A DNA stretch of 64,000 bases from Tritrichomonas musculus (taxonomy: Eukaryota; Parabasalia; Tritrichomonadida; Tritrichomonadidae): contig JAPFFF010000002.1 in assembly GCA_039105265.1 (NCBI GenBank), positions 2,294,001 to 2,358,000 of the forward strand, given 5' to 3'. Within the stretch, counting starts at the first letter, position 1. Every line of letters starts with the position of its first letter. The notes under the pieces were generated by a model, which worked only from the letters and a program-made list of their open reading frames with translations, was not told the origin of the DNA and ran no database searches. Below, in pieces: positions 26,126-35,700 of this stretch. The translations under genes were made by a program, and so were the position numbers.

Positions 26126-28357
26126 TTATAACATTTCCTCAAACTCTACTATACTTTCATCCGGTGTTTGATGATAAATGTCTTTACATTCTTGCTTTAA
26201 CGTGTAATACCAAGTAAGATTACCATTTATTCTCTTTCTTTTACGTTCACACTTATCTTTCAACTGTAACTGAAATGTCCTTTTCTTCATCTCGGCTGGT
26301 TTGCACATTAATGCTTCATCACAATTCATTCCCTCTACAAGAGTATTATAATATTCACATATCCATATATCAAGAGGAGATTTACTCGCGTCAATTAAAT
26401 CTTGTTTTGCATCAGTCATAGGTATTTCTCTTACCTGAAAATTAGATAAATCTCTTTCCATGAAGAATGTAAGAAGAGTGTTATAAAAGTCTTCATCAAA
26501 GGATGAACATAATTGTTGAAAATATTTGTAATCTCCTTTATGCTTACCATTACAAGCGAGAACAACATACCTTCTATCACCGTTTTCTATCTTTACTGGA
26601 AAGCTGTTATTGCTGACAAAGATGAAATTGGATACGTTTTCTGCATCACGTCTTGGTACTAACTTCTCGTTTATACGTATGCTGTTATCAGAGATAATAG
26701 ACTTAAGGGCATTGAAGTTTGCTAATCTGTCTTCTCCACAATTCTTTAGTTCATTCAACACAATAAGTATTTTGCCTTCTACAATACTGTTGAACTGTCC
26801 GGTAAGTTCACTTATATCTGTTATATTTTTAGCTGAATATCCACTCAACATCTCACTTAAAACATCTGTAAATCGATTCTTACCGATTCCTTGTAAGCCT
26901 TTTAGTACAAGAGCCACTTCTGTTTTAACTCCCGGATTTTGTACGATGAATGCTATCCAGTTTAATATATAGTCATAGATATGTTTCTCATGGTCGCATA
27001 TCACTTCAAGGATTAAATCAAGAAACATCTTAATCTTGTTTATATCTACCTTTTCTTGCACCTTATACTTGTAACCATGGAAGAGTGATAGTGTATTCTT
27101 GTCTTTGCTGTTAAATTTTACACCAAGTCTTGTGAATTTAGAAAGATTATTCATCAACAATGTATGAGCATTTACTTTCTCGTCTATCGCTATTCTCTTT
27201 AACGTCTTTACAATGTAAGCATCAGTTACAAACTTCAAATAGAACGTTTCGCTAATTGAGTTATATGTCTTAAGAACATAAGTATCATTACCATCATCTA
27301 TAAACCTTAATACTCTTGATAAGTCTTCTACTAGATCCTTGTTTGTGGTATATCTATGTTGTTCTGCCTTCTGTCTAATATCATTTATAGTAAACGAGTC
27401 GTTTAAGTCTATATCTTTTATGATAATCTCGTTTTGACTAACCACTGGAGATATAACTTTTATGTAATATTCATTATTCCAGCAACGAAGAATCTTTTCC
27501 AACACATGTGCTGAAGTACAAGACCTGGCATATCTTCTTCTAGCTCTGTCGAAATTGCTAGCTGCAGCATCAGTAAGTTTACAGTAATTTTGAACATGAG
27601 AGTAAGCTTCATCTATTAGATTTGTTGGAAGTGCATTTAGCGCTTGAAATAAAGTAAATAAAGTAACCTCATCCTCTATTCTTCTTCCACCAGCATCATT
27701 ATGTACTTCTATTCCTGTAAGTCCTTCAATTAAATTTAATGCGTATTGCTCTGATATTGTTTCTCCATCATGATCAAACATTATCTTTTCTATCTCTGGG
27801 CTCTGTTTAATCTTTATACTGATGTCTAGGTCATGTAAGATATCTGAAAGTGACCTTCTTATTTTTGAATCTAATGAACCTTGTAAAAACTTATACGTTG
27901 TAATAGGCGTTTTAGCGTTCTTTCTGACTTTACTTCCTGGCAATACTACAAGTGATCTGCTGTTAACATCTACCGAGGAAAATATATCTACATCATACTC
28001 AGGACTAGTATAACATTTTACCATTCGGTTCGATTCAACATAATACTCTTCTGTATTACAATAAATATGCAATCCACCACTTGCTGTCTGTACAACTATA
28101 TCTTCGTCACTTAATTTACTCATCAATGTCTTACGTATTACTTCTTTCTCTTCTTGTTTTAGCTCTTTGTTGATATCTAAGTCTACTATGGAGAGATTCA
28201 AACACTTATTATTAAGAAGAGCTTTACCTGTGACTGCTGTACCACTTCCTCCATCATGCTTTAGATAATTGTAGAGATTTACTGTGTTGTTCTCTATCCT
28301 TTGTCTTAACATAAGTTCATTTAATTCCCAAGAGACTGTCAAGTTTGTTTCTGTCAT
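26126..28357 (-). CDS. Primase-superfamily 3 helicase (D5-like) of element D
   Basis: The 743-residue protein has an archaeo-eukaryotic primase-like start (IVDLDI with Asp59 and Asp61; TASGGLHIY at 91-99) and a C-terminal SF3 helicase: Walker A GLQGIGKN near residue 485, Walker B-like ILIVLNELKN, motif C FIFVSNN and DRRYVV with an arginine-finger-like Arg. Known D5-type proteins unwind DNA and make primers at the replication fork of large DNA viruses. I found no counterpart in A or B. The gene is framed by 90-bp inverted repeats and its stop is followed by a sequence (AAAAATATAACAAA on the plus strand) also found after the polymerase gene. T-runs lie upstream of the ATG. It seems a self-contained cassette. 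Confidence 0.88.
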   Translation of the reverse strand: MTETNLTVSWELNELMLRQRIENNTVNLYNYLKHDGGSGTAVTGKALLNNKCLNLSIVDLDINKELKQEEKEVIRKTLMSKLSDEDIVVQTASGGLHIYCNTEEYYVESNRMVKCYTSPEYDVDIFSSVDVNSRSLVVLPGSKVRKNAKTPITTYKFLQGSLDSKIRRSLSDILHDLDISIKIKQSPEIEKIMFDHDGETISEQYALNLIEGLTGIEVHNDAGGRRIEDEVTLFTLFQALNALPTNLIDEAYSHVQNYCKLTDAAASNFDRARRRYARSCTSAHVLEKILRCWNNEYYIKVISPVVSQNEIIIKDIDLNDSFTINDIRQKAEQHRYTTNKDLVEDLSRVLRFIDDGNDTYVLKTYNSISETFYLKFVTDAYIVKTLKRIAIDEKVNAHTLLMNNLSKFTRLGVKFNSKDKNTLSLFHGYKYKVQEKVDINKIKMFLDLILEVICDHEKHIYDYILNWIAFIVQNPGVKTEVALVLKGLQGIGKNRFTDVLSEMLSGYSAKNITDISELTGQFNSIVEGKILIVLNELKNCGEDRLANFNALKSIISDNSIRINEKLVPRRDAENVSNFIFVSNNSFPVKIENGDRRYVVLACNGKHKGDYKYFQQLCSSFDEDFYNTLLTFFMERDLSNFQVREIPMTDAKQDLIDASKSPLDIWICEYYNTLVEGMNCDEALMCKPAEMKKRTFQLQLKDKCERKRKRINGNLTWYYTLKQECKDIYHQTPDESIVEFEEML

Positions 28358-28411
28358 ATTTGTTTATGTGTATTAATGAAAAAAAATTAATAAAAAAAAA
28401 TAAAATGAAAT

Positions 28412-28501
28412 CTGTCATCTGTCATCTGTCCGCTCCATTTTTTAGGAAACGATTTATCCGGGAACATCTAGGAACAAGGAACAATAGTCAAACCAAAAAT
28501 A
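28412..28501. repeat. Inverted repeat flanking the primase gene, right copy
   Basis: Reverse-complement partner of 26006-26095, lying between the primase start and the polymerase stop. A shared 25-base direct repeat (AAAAATATAACAAA, then CTTTTTTA) follows at 28495-28519 and 26105-26129, just past the stops of the two minus-strand genes; on the coding strand it could be a 3'-end or polyadenylation signal. Confidence 0.8.
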
Positions 28502-28514
28502 TAACAAAGCTTTT

Positions 28515-31500
28515 TTAGAATTTAATCTTTCTTGTGAAAACCGGAATATTAATTTGTTGGTAAGAAGATGATTTCCTAAAACAGTTAGCACCATCTAATA
28601 AATTAAATGTTATTTCCTCCCCGTGATACATCCTTTCATATAACTCCTCTACTGCAATATTCATTCGTTTACACTTGTTTAATATACATTGCTTAGGAAT
28701 TCCTTTCATTCTTATATGATAGCCTTCATTACCTTTTTCATCAACTAGGATATCTAAGTAACTTTTCTTTCCTAATGCTATTAATTTTCTAGAATAAACT
28801 GATCCAATAGCACCTTCAAATGAATCGAAATCACAGTGGAATTGTGTCATTTTCTTACCTATTAATTCTTTATGGTATTTGTTTTTAAAGATTTGTGCAA
28901 TTCTCGGTACATCAATTTCTTTTAAATGAAGACTGTCACAGTCAGTATAGTAGATGTCTATTCCATTTTGCTCAGCTGTACTCATTACCCTATTCATTAA
29001 ATGTTTGCTCCATGACAAGACACTAGCACCAAAATGAGGTAAATTAAAATGACTGTTTATTGGTTTAACCTTCTTAACATATACATTATCAATTGACTTG
29101 TTCTCTATCACCTCTGTTATGTAATTATAGTTCTTCCATATATATTTAATGGCTTTATCTTTTGGTATACATTTAGTTTCAGTTGTTGTTGCCTTTAGGA
29201 TAGATTTTCCGTAAATGGAATTAAGAAGTAGTTTGATGGTTTGTTGCAATGGATTGTTAGCATCTTGGTATCTCCTTCTTAGATTGAACAATTTCTCTAT
29301 AAATACATTAATCTTGTTGTTGAATCCTTTGTCAAAGTAATATCCTCTAATAAACTCATAATCGAAATCATAAAACTCCATCAAGTCCATAAAAGCTCTC
29401 TTGTCTATGTAATAATTGTTGATAGGATTGTTGTTAAATATTTTTGACCCTTGATCATTCCTACTAAATATTTGTCCAAATTTATATGGTTTATCAGCCT
29501 TGCACTTGATCTTCTTGATATTGATTTCAATGAAGAACTGATCAAAATCTAATAATTCTTTCGTAAACATATCCGATGGGCCCGCACGATTAGTACCTGA
29601 GGCCTCCAGGCGAATTACTTCTGGCACTCCTTTAGGTACACCAGACATAATACTCATTGCACTAGGATATAAACTGACTGCATCAAAATCTTGTATCCTT
29701 TCCTCTATATATTGCTTTTCATTATTAGCTGTCATTGTTCTACCTCCACTAACGCATCTCTGAATGAAGTTTTGTGGTTTACCACTAAGTTGATAACACC
29801 CATCAAAGCAACCAAATTTATATGCATAATAGTAGCCAATAGAGCTAATGGATATAAAGTTATGGACATCAAGCATCTTTGTCTTCGTCTGCTTAAATAC
29901 TTCTACCAGATCTCTATTAAATTTCTCTACTCCCTTCATCAATACTATGCAATCCAGTTTGCAATAATAGATAGCATACTTCATAATATCAATAGCTCCT
30001 CCAACATATGCACCACAAGCTTTTGCATTATCTATTAATTGCTTCCAGTCTTGTTTTATCTGTGTCAATGGTTTCTTGTCTTGGTTCTCTAAGTAATACT
30101 GTAGTTGAAATTCAAGCGCAGAGACAGTTTTCCTATTTATGTTCCTTTCAGTATATATTTTATAGGCCATTACCTCTTTATGAACTGGTAACTGAAACAT
30201 CTTGCCAAATGAAGCTAATGCAGCAGGGATGATAGAGTAGCTATTGCGGAAAGTTAATCTCTTGTTAGGTTTATACTTTGTCATGACTATTTGCAGAATC
30301 GTTCCACTTCTCTCTGTTATTTGTACATCCCATCCAGGAGTATTTATAAAGAAACAAGCATCATATTTAAGGTTATGGAAGTAAATGAGAGAATTGTTCT
30401 CCAATGACTTTAGTAATCTGTCAGCGATATTCTCCCCATCAAATATCATTTTATGAATTAACTCTTTGGTCCTGTACACAGTAATATTTAGATAAGGCAT
30501 ATGGGGTGATACAGTGGTATTAGTTTCAAAATCAGAATAATAAATCCTACTCCACTCTCTCTCCTTTTTCGTCTCTGATGAATCTATTAGTTTACAGCAC
30601 AATTCAGGATCATATTCAAGGTCTGTATAATCCGCTAAGTGAGAGTTGTATTCATTCGTTGCTAAGATATTCATTTCACAGTTCTTTATCTCCCTGAACT
30701 TTCCTTCTTTAAATAGCTTGCGAAATATTGCCATAGGTTTAACACCATTTAGGGGTTTATATATCATGTAATGGTTCTTGTACAGTAATAAGTCAACAAT
30801 TCGGTCAAACTCTTTGGCCCATGGTCTCTTTCTTGTATCTATTTTTATTTCTTGTTGGTTTACTACATCTTTTCCCTCATTAATCCTTCTTACAACAAAA
30901 TGGCATTTAAACTGCTTGGCTATATCGTATATCAAGTTATTGGGGATTAACCTAGTCTTGACCATAAAGCGTAAATAATTAATTTCCTCATCAGTGAATA
31001 CTCCAGACTGAATGCAAGCATATACCAAACAATTGTCTTTATAGTTCTTCTTATCAACTGTCTTGAATATTTGGTACTGTGATAAGTCTAAATCAGAGAG
31101 ATTAATATAAGGGAAGAATCCACCTTCTGGATTATCGCGATAATCTTCGTCGACTTCAACTTCTTCTTCATACAACTTACCTTTATTATCTTCTTTATTA
31201 ATAGTGAATGATGTTTGCTTGCCTCTCTTTCTATTTTTAATGAAGAGCAACTGGTATTTTGCAGGGATGAATACATTGCCAACCCAAGGATTATTGTCTG
31301 AACAGTCATCATTCAAGTCTATTGTCCCTGATATATGTCCTATTGTTGAATCTAATCTTCGTGCCTTGGAAAGTGTAAACCATTTGTATTCCTCACCACC
31401 TAATGATTCGCTTTTTACTACTATATTCTTCTTATTCTCTTTGTGTAATTGTCTTAATGTTTCAGTGAAAGCAAGTCTCTTATCTTCATCATCACCTATA

Positions 31501-31667
31501 TCTATGTCAAATGATATTTCTTTCTTAGCCTTGGTCATGAATTCTTTCAAATATTTCTTGAACTTTCGTTTGTCTCTTACGTCTTTCACCCTTTGCTTAT
31601 ACTCTTTTCTTGCTTCCGTTCTTGCAGTCGAATAGAGGTCAACTGATATATCAAAGAGGTATGTCAT
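28515..31667 (-). CDS. Protein-primed family B DNA polymerase (pPolB) of element D with OTU-like N-terminal region
   Basis: All family motifs are visible in the 1050 residues: exonuclease I SDFET (Asp379, Glu381), II HNLKYD (431-436), III YYCKLD (568-572); polymerase A DFDAVSLYPS (660-669), B KLLLNSIYGK (812-821), C YTDCDSLH (907-914). N-terminal to these, DNCLVYA (Cys213) and NHYMIY (His299) are spaced like the Cys and His of OTU-type cysteine proteases; this is pattern likeness only. pPolB replicates linear element DNA from a terminal protein. Its relatives here are 55054-58008 in A and, for the N-terminal region, 39993-41420 in B. It reads toward the primase gene with the inverted repeat between. 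Confidence 0.92.
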   Translation of the reverse strand: MTYLFDISVDLYSTARTEARKEYKQRVKDVRDKRKFKKYLKEFMTKAKKEISFDIDIGDDEDKRLAFTETLRQLHKENKKNIVVKSESLGGEEYKWFTLSKARRLDSTIGHISGTIDLNDDCSDNNPWVGNVFIPAKYQLLFIKNRKRGKQTSFTINKEDNKGKLYEEEVEVDEDYRDNPEGGFFPYINLSDLDLSQYQIFKTVDKKNYKDNCLVYACIQSGVFTDEEINYLRFMVKTRLIPNNLIYDIAKQFKCHFVVRRINEGKDVVNQQEIKIDTRKRPWAKEFDRIVDLLLYKNHYMIYKPLNGVKPMAIFRKLFKEGKFREIKNCEMNILATNEYNSHLADYTDLEYDPELCCKLIDSSETKKEREWSRIYYSDFETNTTVSPHMPYLNITVYRTKELIHKMIFDGENIADRLLKSLENNSLIYFHNLKYDACFFINTPGWDVQITERSGTILQIVMTKYKPNKRLTFRNSYSIIPAALASFGKMFQLPVHKEVMAYKIYTERNINRKTVSALEFQLQYYLENQDKKPLTQIKQDWKQLIDNAKACGAYVGGAIDIMKYAIYYCKLDCIVLMKGVEKFNRDLVEVFKQTKTKMLDVHNFISISSIGYYYAYKFGCFDGCYQLSGKPQNFIQRCVSGGRTMTANNEKQYIEERIQDFDAVSLYPSAMSIMSGVPKGVPEVIRLEASGTNRAGPSDMFTKELLDFDQFFIEINIKKIKCKADKPYKFGQIFSRNDQGSKIFNNNPINNYYIDKRAFMDLMEFYDFDYEFIRGYYFDKGFNNKINVFIEKLFNLRRRYQDANNPLQQTIKLLLNSIYGKSILKATTTETKCIPKDKAIKYIWKNYNYITEVIENKSIDNVYVKKVKPINSHFNLPHFGASVLSWSKHLMNRVMSTAEQNGIDIYYTDCDSLHLKEIDVPRIAQIFKNKYHKELIGKKMTQFHCDFDSFEGAIGSVYSRKLIALGKKSYLDILVDEKGNEGYHIRMKGIPKQCILNKCKRMNIAVEELYERMYHGEEITFNLLDGANCFRKSSSYQQINIPVFTRKIKF

Positions 31668-31722
31668 TTAAGTGTAAATAAGAAATAAAAAAATATCACG
31701 CTAAATATTTATTAACCCTAAA

Positions 31723-32046
31723 ATGGTAGAATACATATATTTGATTCGTGAAAGGGAATTTTCTTATTCTAATCAACCTGTATACAAAATTGGTAGAACA
31801 AATAAGATTGCAACAAGAATGGGACAATATCCAAAAGACAGCGAAGTATATATAATTGAAGCAGTAAGTGATTCAGTAAAAGTGGAAAAAGAATTAATAA
31901 CAATATTTGAAGAAAATTATACGAGAGCAACAACAAGAGATGGAACCGCATTTATAGGAAATGAGTACTTTGTTGGGAATGTGAATGAAATGATATATAT
32001 TATTAGGACTTATATCCAATATCATTGTCCCAGAGCTATCATTTAG
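31723..32046 (+). CDS. GIY-YIG/T5orf172-type nuclease-like protein of element D
   Basis: The 107 residues carry EYIYLIRE near the start and VYKIGRTN about 15 residues later, with a conserved-type Arg (ATRMGQYP) and Glu (VEKELI), the pattern of the GIY-YIG-like T5orf172/MUG113 family. Such domains are common in giant viruses and phages as small stand-alone nucleases. It starts 55 bp from the divergent polymerase start, and its stop overlaps the convergent penton-like gene by 8 bases. Its upstream T-rich box is weak. No counterpart seen in A or B. Confidence 0.65.
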   Translation: MVEYIYLIREREFSYSNQPVYKIGRTNKIATRMGQYPKDSEVYIIEAVSDSVKVEKELITIFEENYTRATTRDGTAFIGNEYFVGNVNEMIYIIRTYIQYHCPRAII

Positions 32047-32773
32047 TAAGGATGTCATATATATCAGCCTCTTGGCTTGGTTTTATTTTTAAGGTAATGA
32101 AGAGAGGAGATTTTAATATTACTGGTTGAAACATGAAATCGACTAATCTCATTTCCAAATATTTTAATGAATCCGTATTAACTTTTATTTTTATTGGCTT
32201 AGTCATGTCATAGTTAACTATCATTGCCTCTTGATCCATTATCATTGTGTCAATGTTTGCAAGGATGCTTGGGGTATATTCTTGGTCTCCAATTGATGAA
32301 TGAGTTGCTACCCCCTGTAATGAAACTAAATACAACTTATTGGCAAAATCAAGTATAGGTAGATCAGGTACCTCGCACTCAACTCCATTTGGAAATATAT
32401 GCCCTGGTTTAGTATTGAACAAACCAGTAATCAATTTCGCTCTATGACTACCTTCCTTGAAAGTTACATTTTGGACTGGTTTTAGTGAAATGGTTCTATT
32501 ATTGATATTCTTGAACTCGATTACAGTCTGATTTGCATTTAGGCATTTGACTAAGTAGTTAAAGGAGTAAGCATACATTTCATCAAATTCTATTTTTACT
32601 TCTCCGAGTGATGACTCAAATATTAAATAATCATCATCCGTTGTCATCAATATGTTGGCTTTGGTATTAATAGATGAAACATAGTACTTCACGTATGGAC
32701 ATTTCCATGGGATATCAATATTAAGTCTTACCGTATTATAATTACCTGGTTGACTCTGAACACTATACAACAT
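32039..32773 (-). CDS. Penton-like single jelly-roll minor capsid protein candidate of element D
   Basis: This 244-residue protein matches 53925-54689 in A: SxQSxxxxYxxxxxNIxIPWxCxYxxYxVxSINT at the start, HRAxLxTGLxNxK and KLYLVSxQG in the middle, and LVDFxxQPVxLxSPxFITxKxKP at the end. Strand-rich character without enzyme motifs and the steady pairing with the fiber gene suggest the pentamer at capsid vertices that carries the fiber; this is inferred. The start lies only 18 bp from the divergent fiber ATG, so both must share a very small control region. Confidence 0.6.
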   Translation of the reverse strand: MLYSVQSQPGNYNTVRLNIDIPWKCPYVKYYVSSINTKANILMTTDDDYLIFESSLGEVKIEFDEMYAYSFNYLVKCLNANQTVIEFKNINNRTISLKPVQNVTFKEGSHRAKLITGLFNTKPGHIFPNGVECEVPDLPILDFANKLYLVSLQGVATHSSIGDQEYTPSILANIDTMIMDQEAMIVNYDMTKPIKIKVNTDSLKYLEMRLVDFMFQPVILKSPLFITLKIKPSQEADIYDILTK

Positions 32774-32791
32774 AATTTAATTTCAGATAAA

Positions 32792-35700
32792 ATGTCTTTG
32801 GCACTGTATTCTGCAAAGAGCAAGGTGGCATCTAAACTTAAAGCAAATGGTTTTGAAATATGTGAAGGAGAAGATGAAGATGGAAATGAACAAATAAATA
32901 TTACTCAAGATGATAAACCAAATGAATACCCAAAATTTAATTGTCTATACAATAAAGCTGAAGTTGATGCAAGAGTGGTAAACGATTACATTGAAAATGG
33001 AGGCAGTCTTGAAGGATTCGGCGACGTTCCAATAACTGAAAAATCTACACAAATACTTGAATATAGAGCGCCAGAAAATATATTGATGGAAGTGAAATCA
33101 GAACAAGTAGAGTCCAACAGAGAGCTTATCAAAGATGAATTATGTGTTAATACATTCAATGACATTATCGAAGCGGAATCAAAAACCTGTGAAGCTGTCC
33201 ATGATATGTACAACGAATTGATGTGTGCAGCTGACGGATATGAACAAGTAGTATTGGATGAAGATAAAGGGCAATGTGATGTTATAAAGTATGTTCAAAC
33301 TCCTACTGCACCACCAAAACCTTCTCCAACTGAACCTTTCCTTCATTACAAACCATTTTATAATTTAGCTGATATGTTGATGAATATTATGAAGAATGAA
33401 AAAAAGAATCAATCCATAAAAAGGATATTATATGATGTATTTAACGAAACAAACTTAACAAAGATAATAAATGGAACAAAGCAATATCATTACAATCCTG
33501 AAAATCATACTCTTCAAACAATAGGATATAAATATAAAAATAGTACAGAAGAAGTTAAAGCAGACCAGTTAGTGGAGGTAAGCAGCCCTGGTGAATTCAT
33601 CGATATCTATACGCAAAACCAAAAAGATAATTACTTAAATTATCCAAAAATAATTCAAAATCTATTGTTATCTAGTGTTCTTGGATATGGGCTGGCATCG
33701 GCTCTAAAACTATTTACGACATCATTAACTGTAGACCATACAATAAAAGTTGACAATATCGATGGTACAAAAGTAAAGGTCAGTTTAAATCAATTCCTAA
33801 ATGATGTCCAGCTGAATATAAATAATATAATAGTATCATTAAACTATTGGGCTGATTATTGTTCAAAAATAAAATCATGCAATTGTAATCAAGATGGAGA
33901 GAATAATTTTGAAGATGAGAACGATGCTATATTTGTTGAATTGTTAGCTGATTTGTATGATAGAGTGGATGAGGTTCAAGACCATCTTCAGGTACATGAT
34001 ATTAGTCGTTTACATTTTGACAACCAGGCCCAATTGGCTCAATCACAGGTAGTTGACTTTTCGATTTACAATAATAATGATGGTATAAATGATTTGGTAA
34101 ATCAATATCAAAAACAAAATCAGCAGATTGATGCAAATATAAAGCATACCAATTTCATGAATGATAGGTCTTTTGATGTTGAACATGATGAAATATATTA
34201 TTGGTCAGCCCTCTTTCATAGATGGGTTTTATTAACTGAGAGTGGGTATTCATTAGATGATTTCCCTTCTGGCTGGAGAACAAATAGAAGCTTTGATGCG
34301 CCTCCTTCATTTATATTTGATGTGGACAGACAAAACTGGATTCAAATTATGATTACCGATTTTGATAATAAATGTCAAGGTTGGAGGAATAATGAAGATA
34401 GAATGAGTGTGGCTGTCTATACAGCCTTTATGGCTAACAATACAAAAAACAAAGAAGGGGATATTATATGGGATGAAAATGAAAATGAATGGATTTACTG
34501 CAATAGTGCTGTTAGTCCTTTGAGTATTGACATCGGCACACCACCAAAACAGCCTGATGACTCTGTTTCTATTCCAGGTTCAGATAGTGAATCATTCAAG
34601 AAAGCTTTAGAAGTATATGGAAGCAATTATATTGAGCCACCAAATAACTATCAGTTTAAAAAAGAAAAACCAGTATATGGTGATGTTAATATCAAAGCAA
34701 ATCTAAATGTCAATGGATTGATTAATGGTGTAGATATATCGAATTTATCATCAGGTGATTCTAATTTTACGATTGAATCAGGATTAGCAGATTTATTTAT
34801 TGAAAATGGAATGATAACACAAATAACAGATACCATTAATAATATTGACTGTAATATTTTAATTATTGATGTACCTGAAGAAAGAAAGAATGGTTTCTTA
34901 AATTGGAACAGACCAATATTTAAAATTGTTTTAAGAAAGAATGTTATTTACGATGAAGAAGGAAGATACATTAAAGAATTTTACATCTCTTCGAGAAATA
35001 ATAAAATAGTCTGTCCAGTCATTACGTATGATATAGACCAAAAATATTGCATCATAAATGATAACTCTTTTACTATGACTCGTTCAATAGGACCTGCTGA
35101 CCAAAGCAAATTAGATGGAAAATTTTTTATAGCATTTGATAAAAGATTACCATTCGATCCACGTACATTATATATTAATGGTGATTTAAGTATTATGAAC
35201 CAATTCACTCCAACTGCATTAAAAACTGATAAAGCAATTAAATGTTCTGTTATCGAGGCTGATAATGCACTCAAATTACATAAATCGGATGTTCATTATT
35301 TCTATAAACCATCAATAATTACAGAAGATAATGAATTTTATAAAATGGTGTTCTCAGTTGATTCAAATTATAATATACCAAGTAATTTAGAATTCATTTT
35401 CAAAGAATATTGTTTTGGCAATACATGGTCTTTAATGTGGAAAAACGATGATAATAACGCTAATAAAGGATATTGGACAGGTTATAATTGTCAAGGATGT
35501 TATAATAAAAGTATTAAAACATTGTGTCAAACTACATGCAGATTATATGGATTAACAGCATCAGCATATGCTTTATGTACGGGAGCAATAATTATGGTCA
35601 AAGATGATGAACTAAATAATAAAATAGTAGAGAAAGATGACAAAGGATTAATGCATGCTCTTTGGAATGTATGCACTAGAGAATTCAAGGTGTTATTAAA

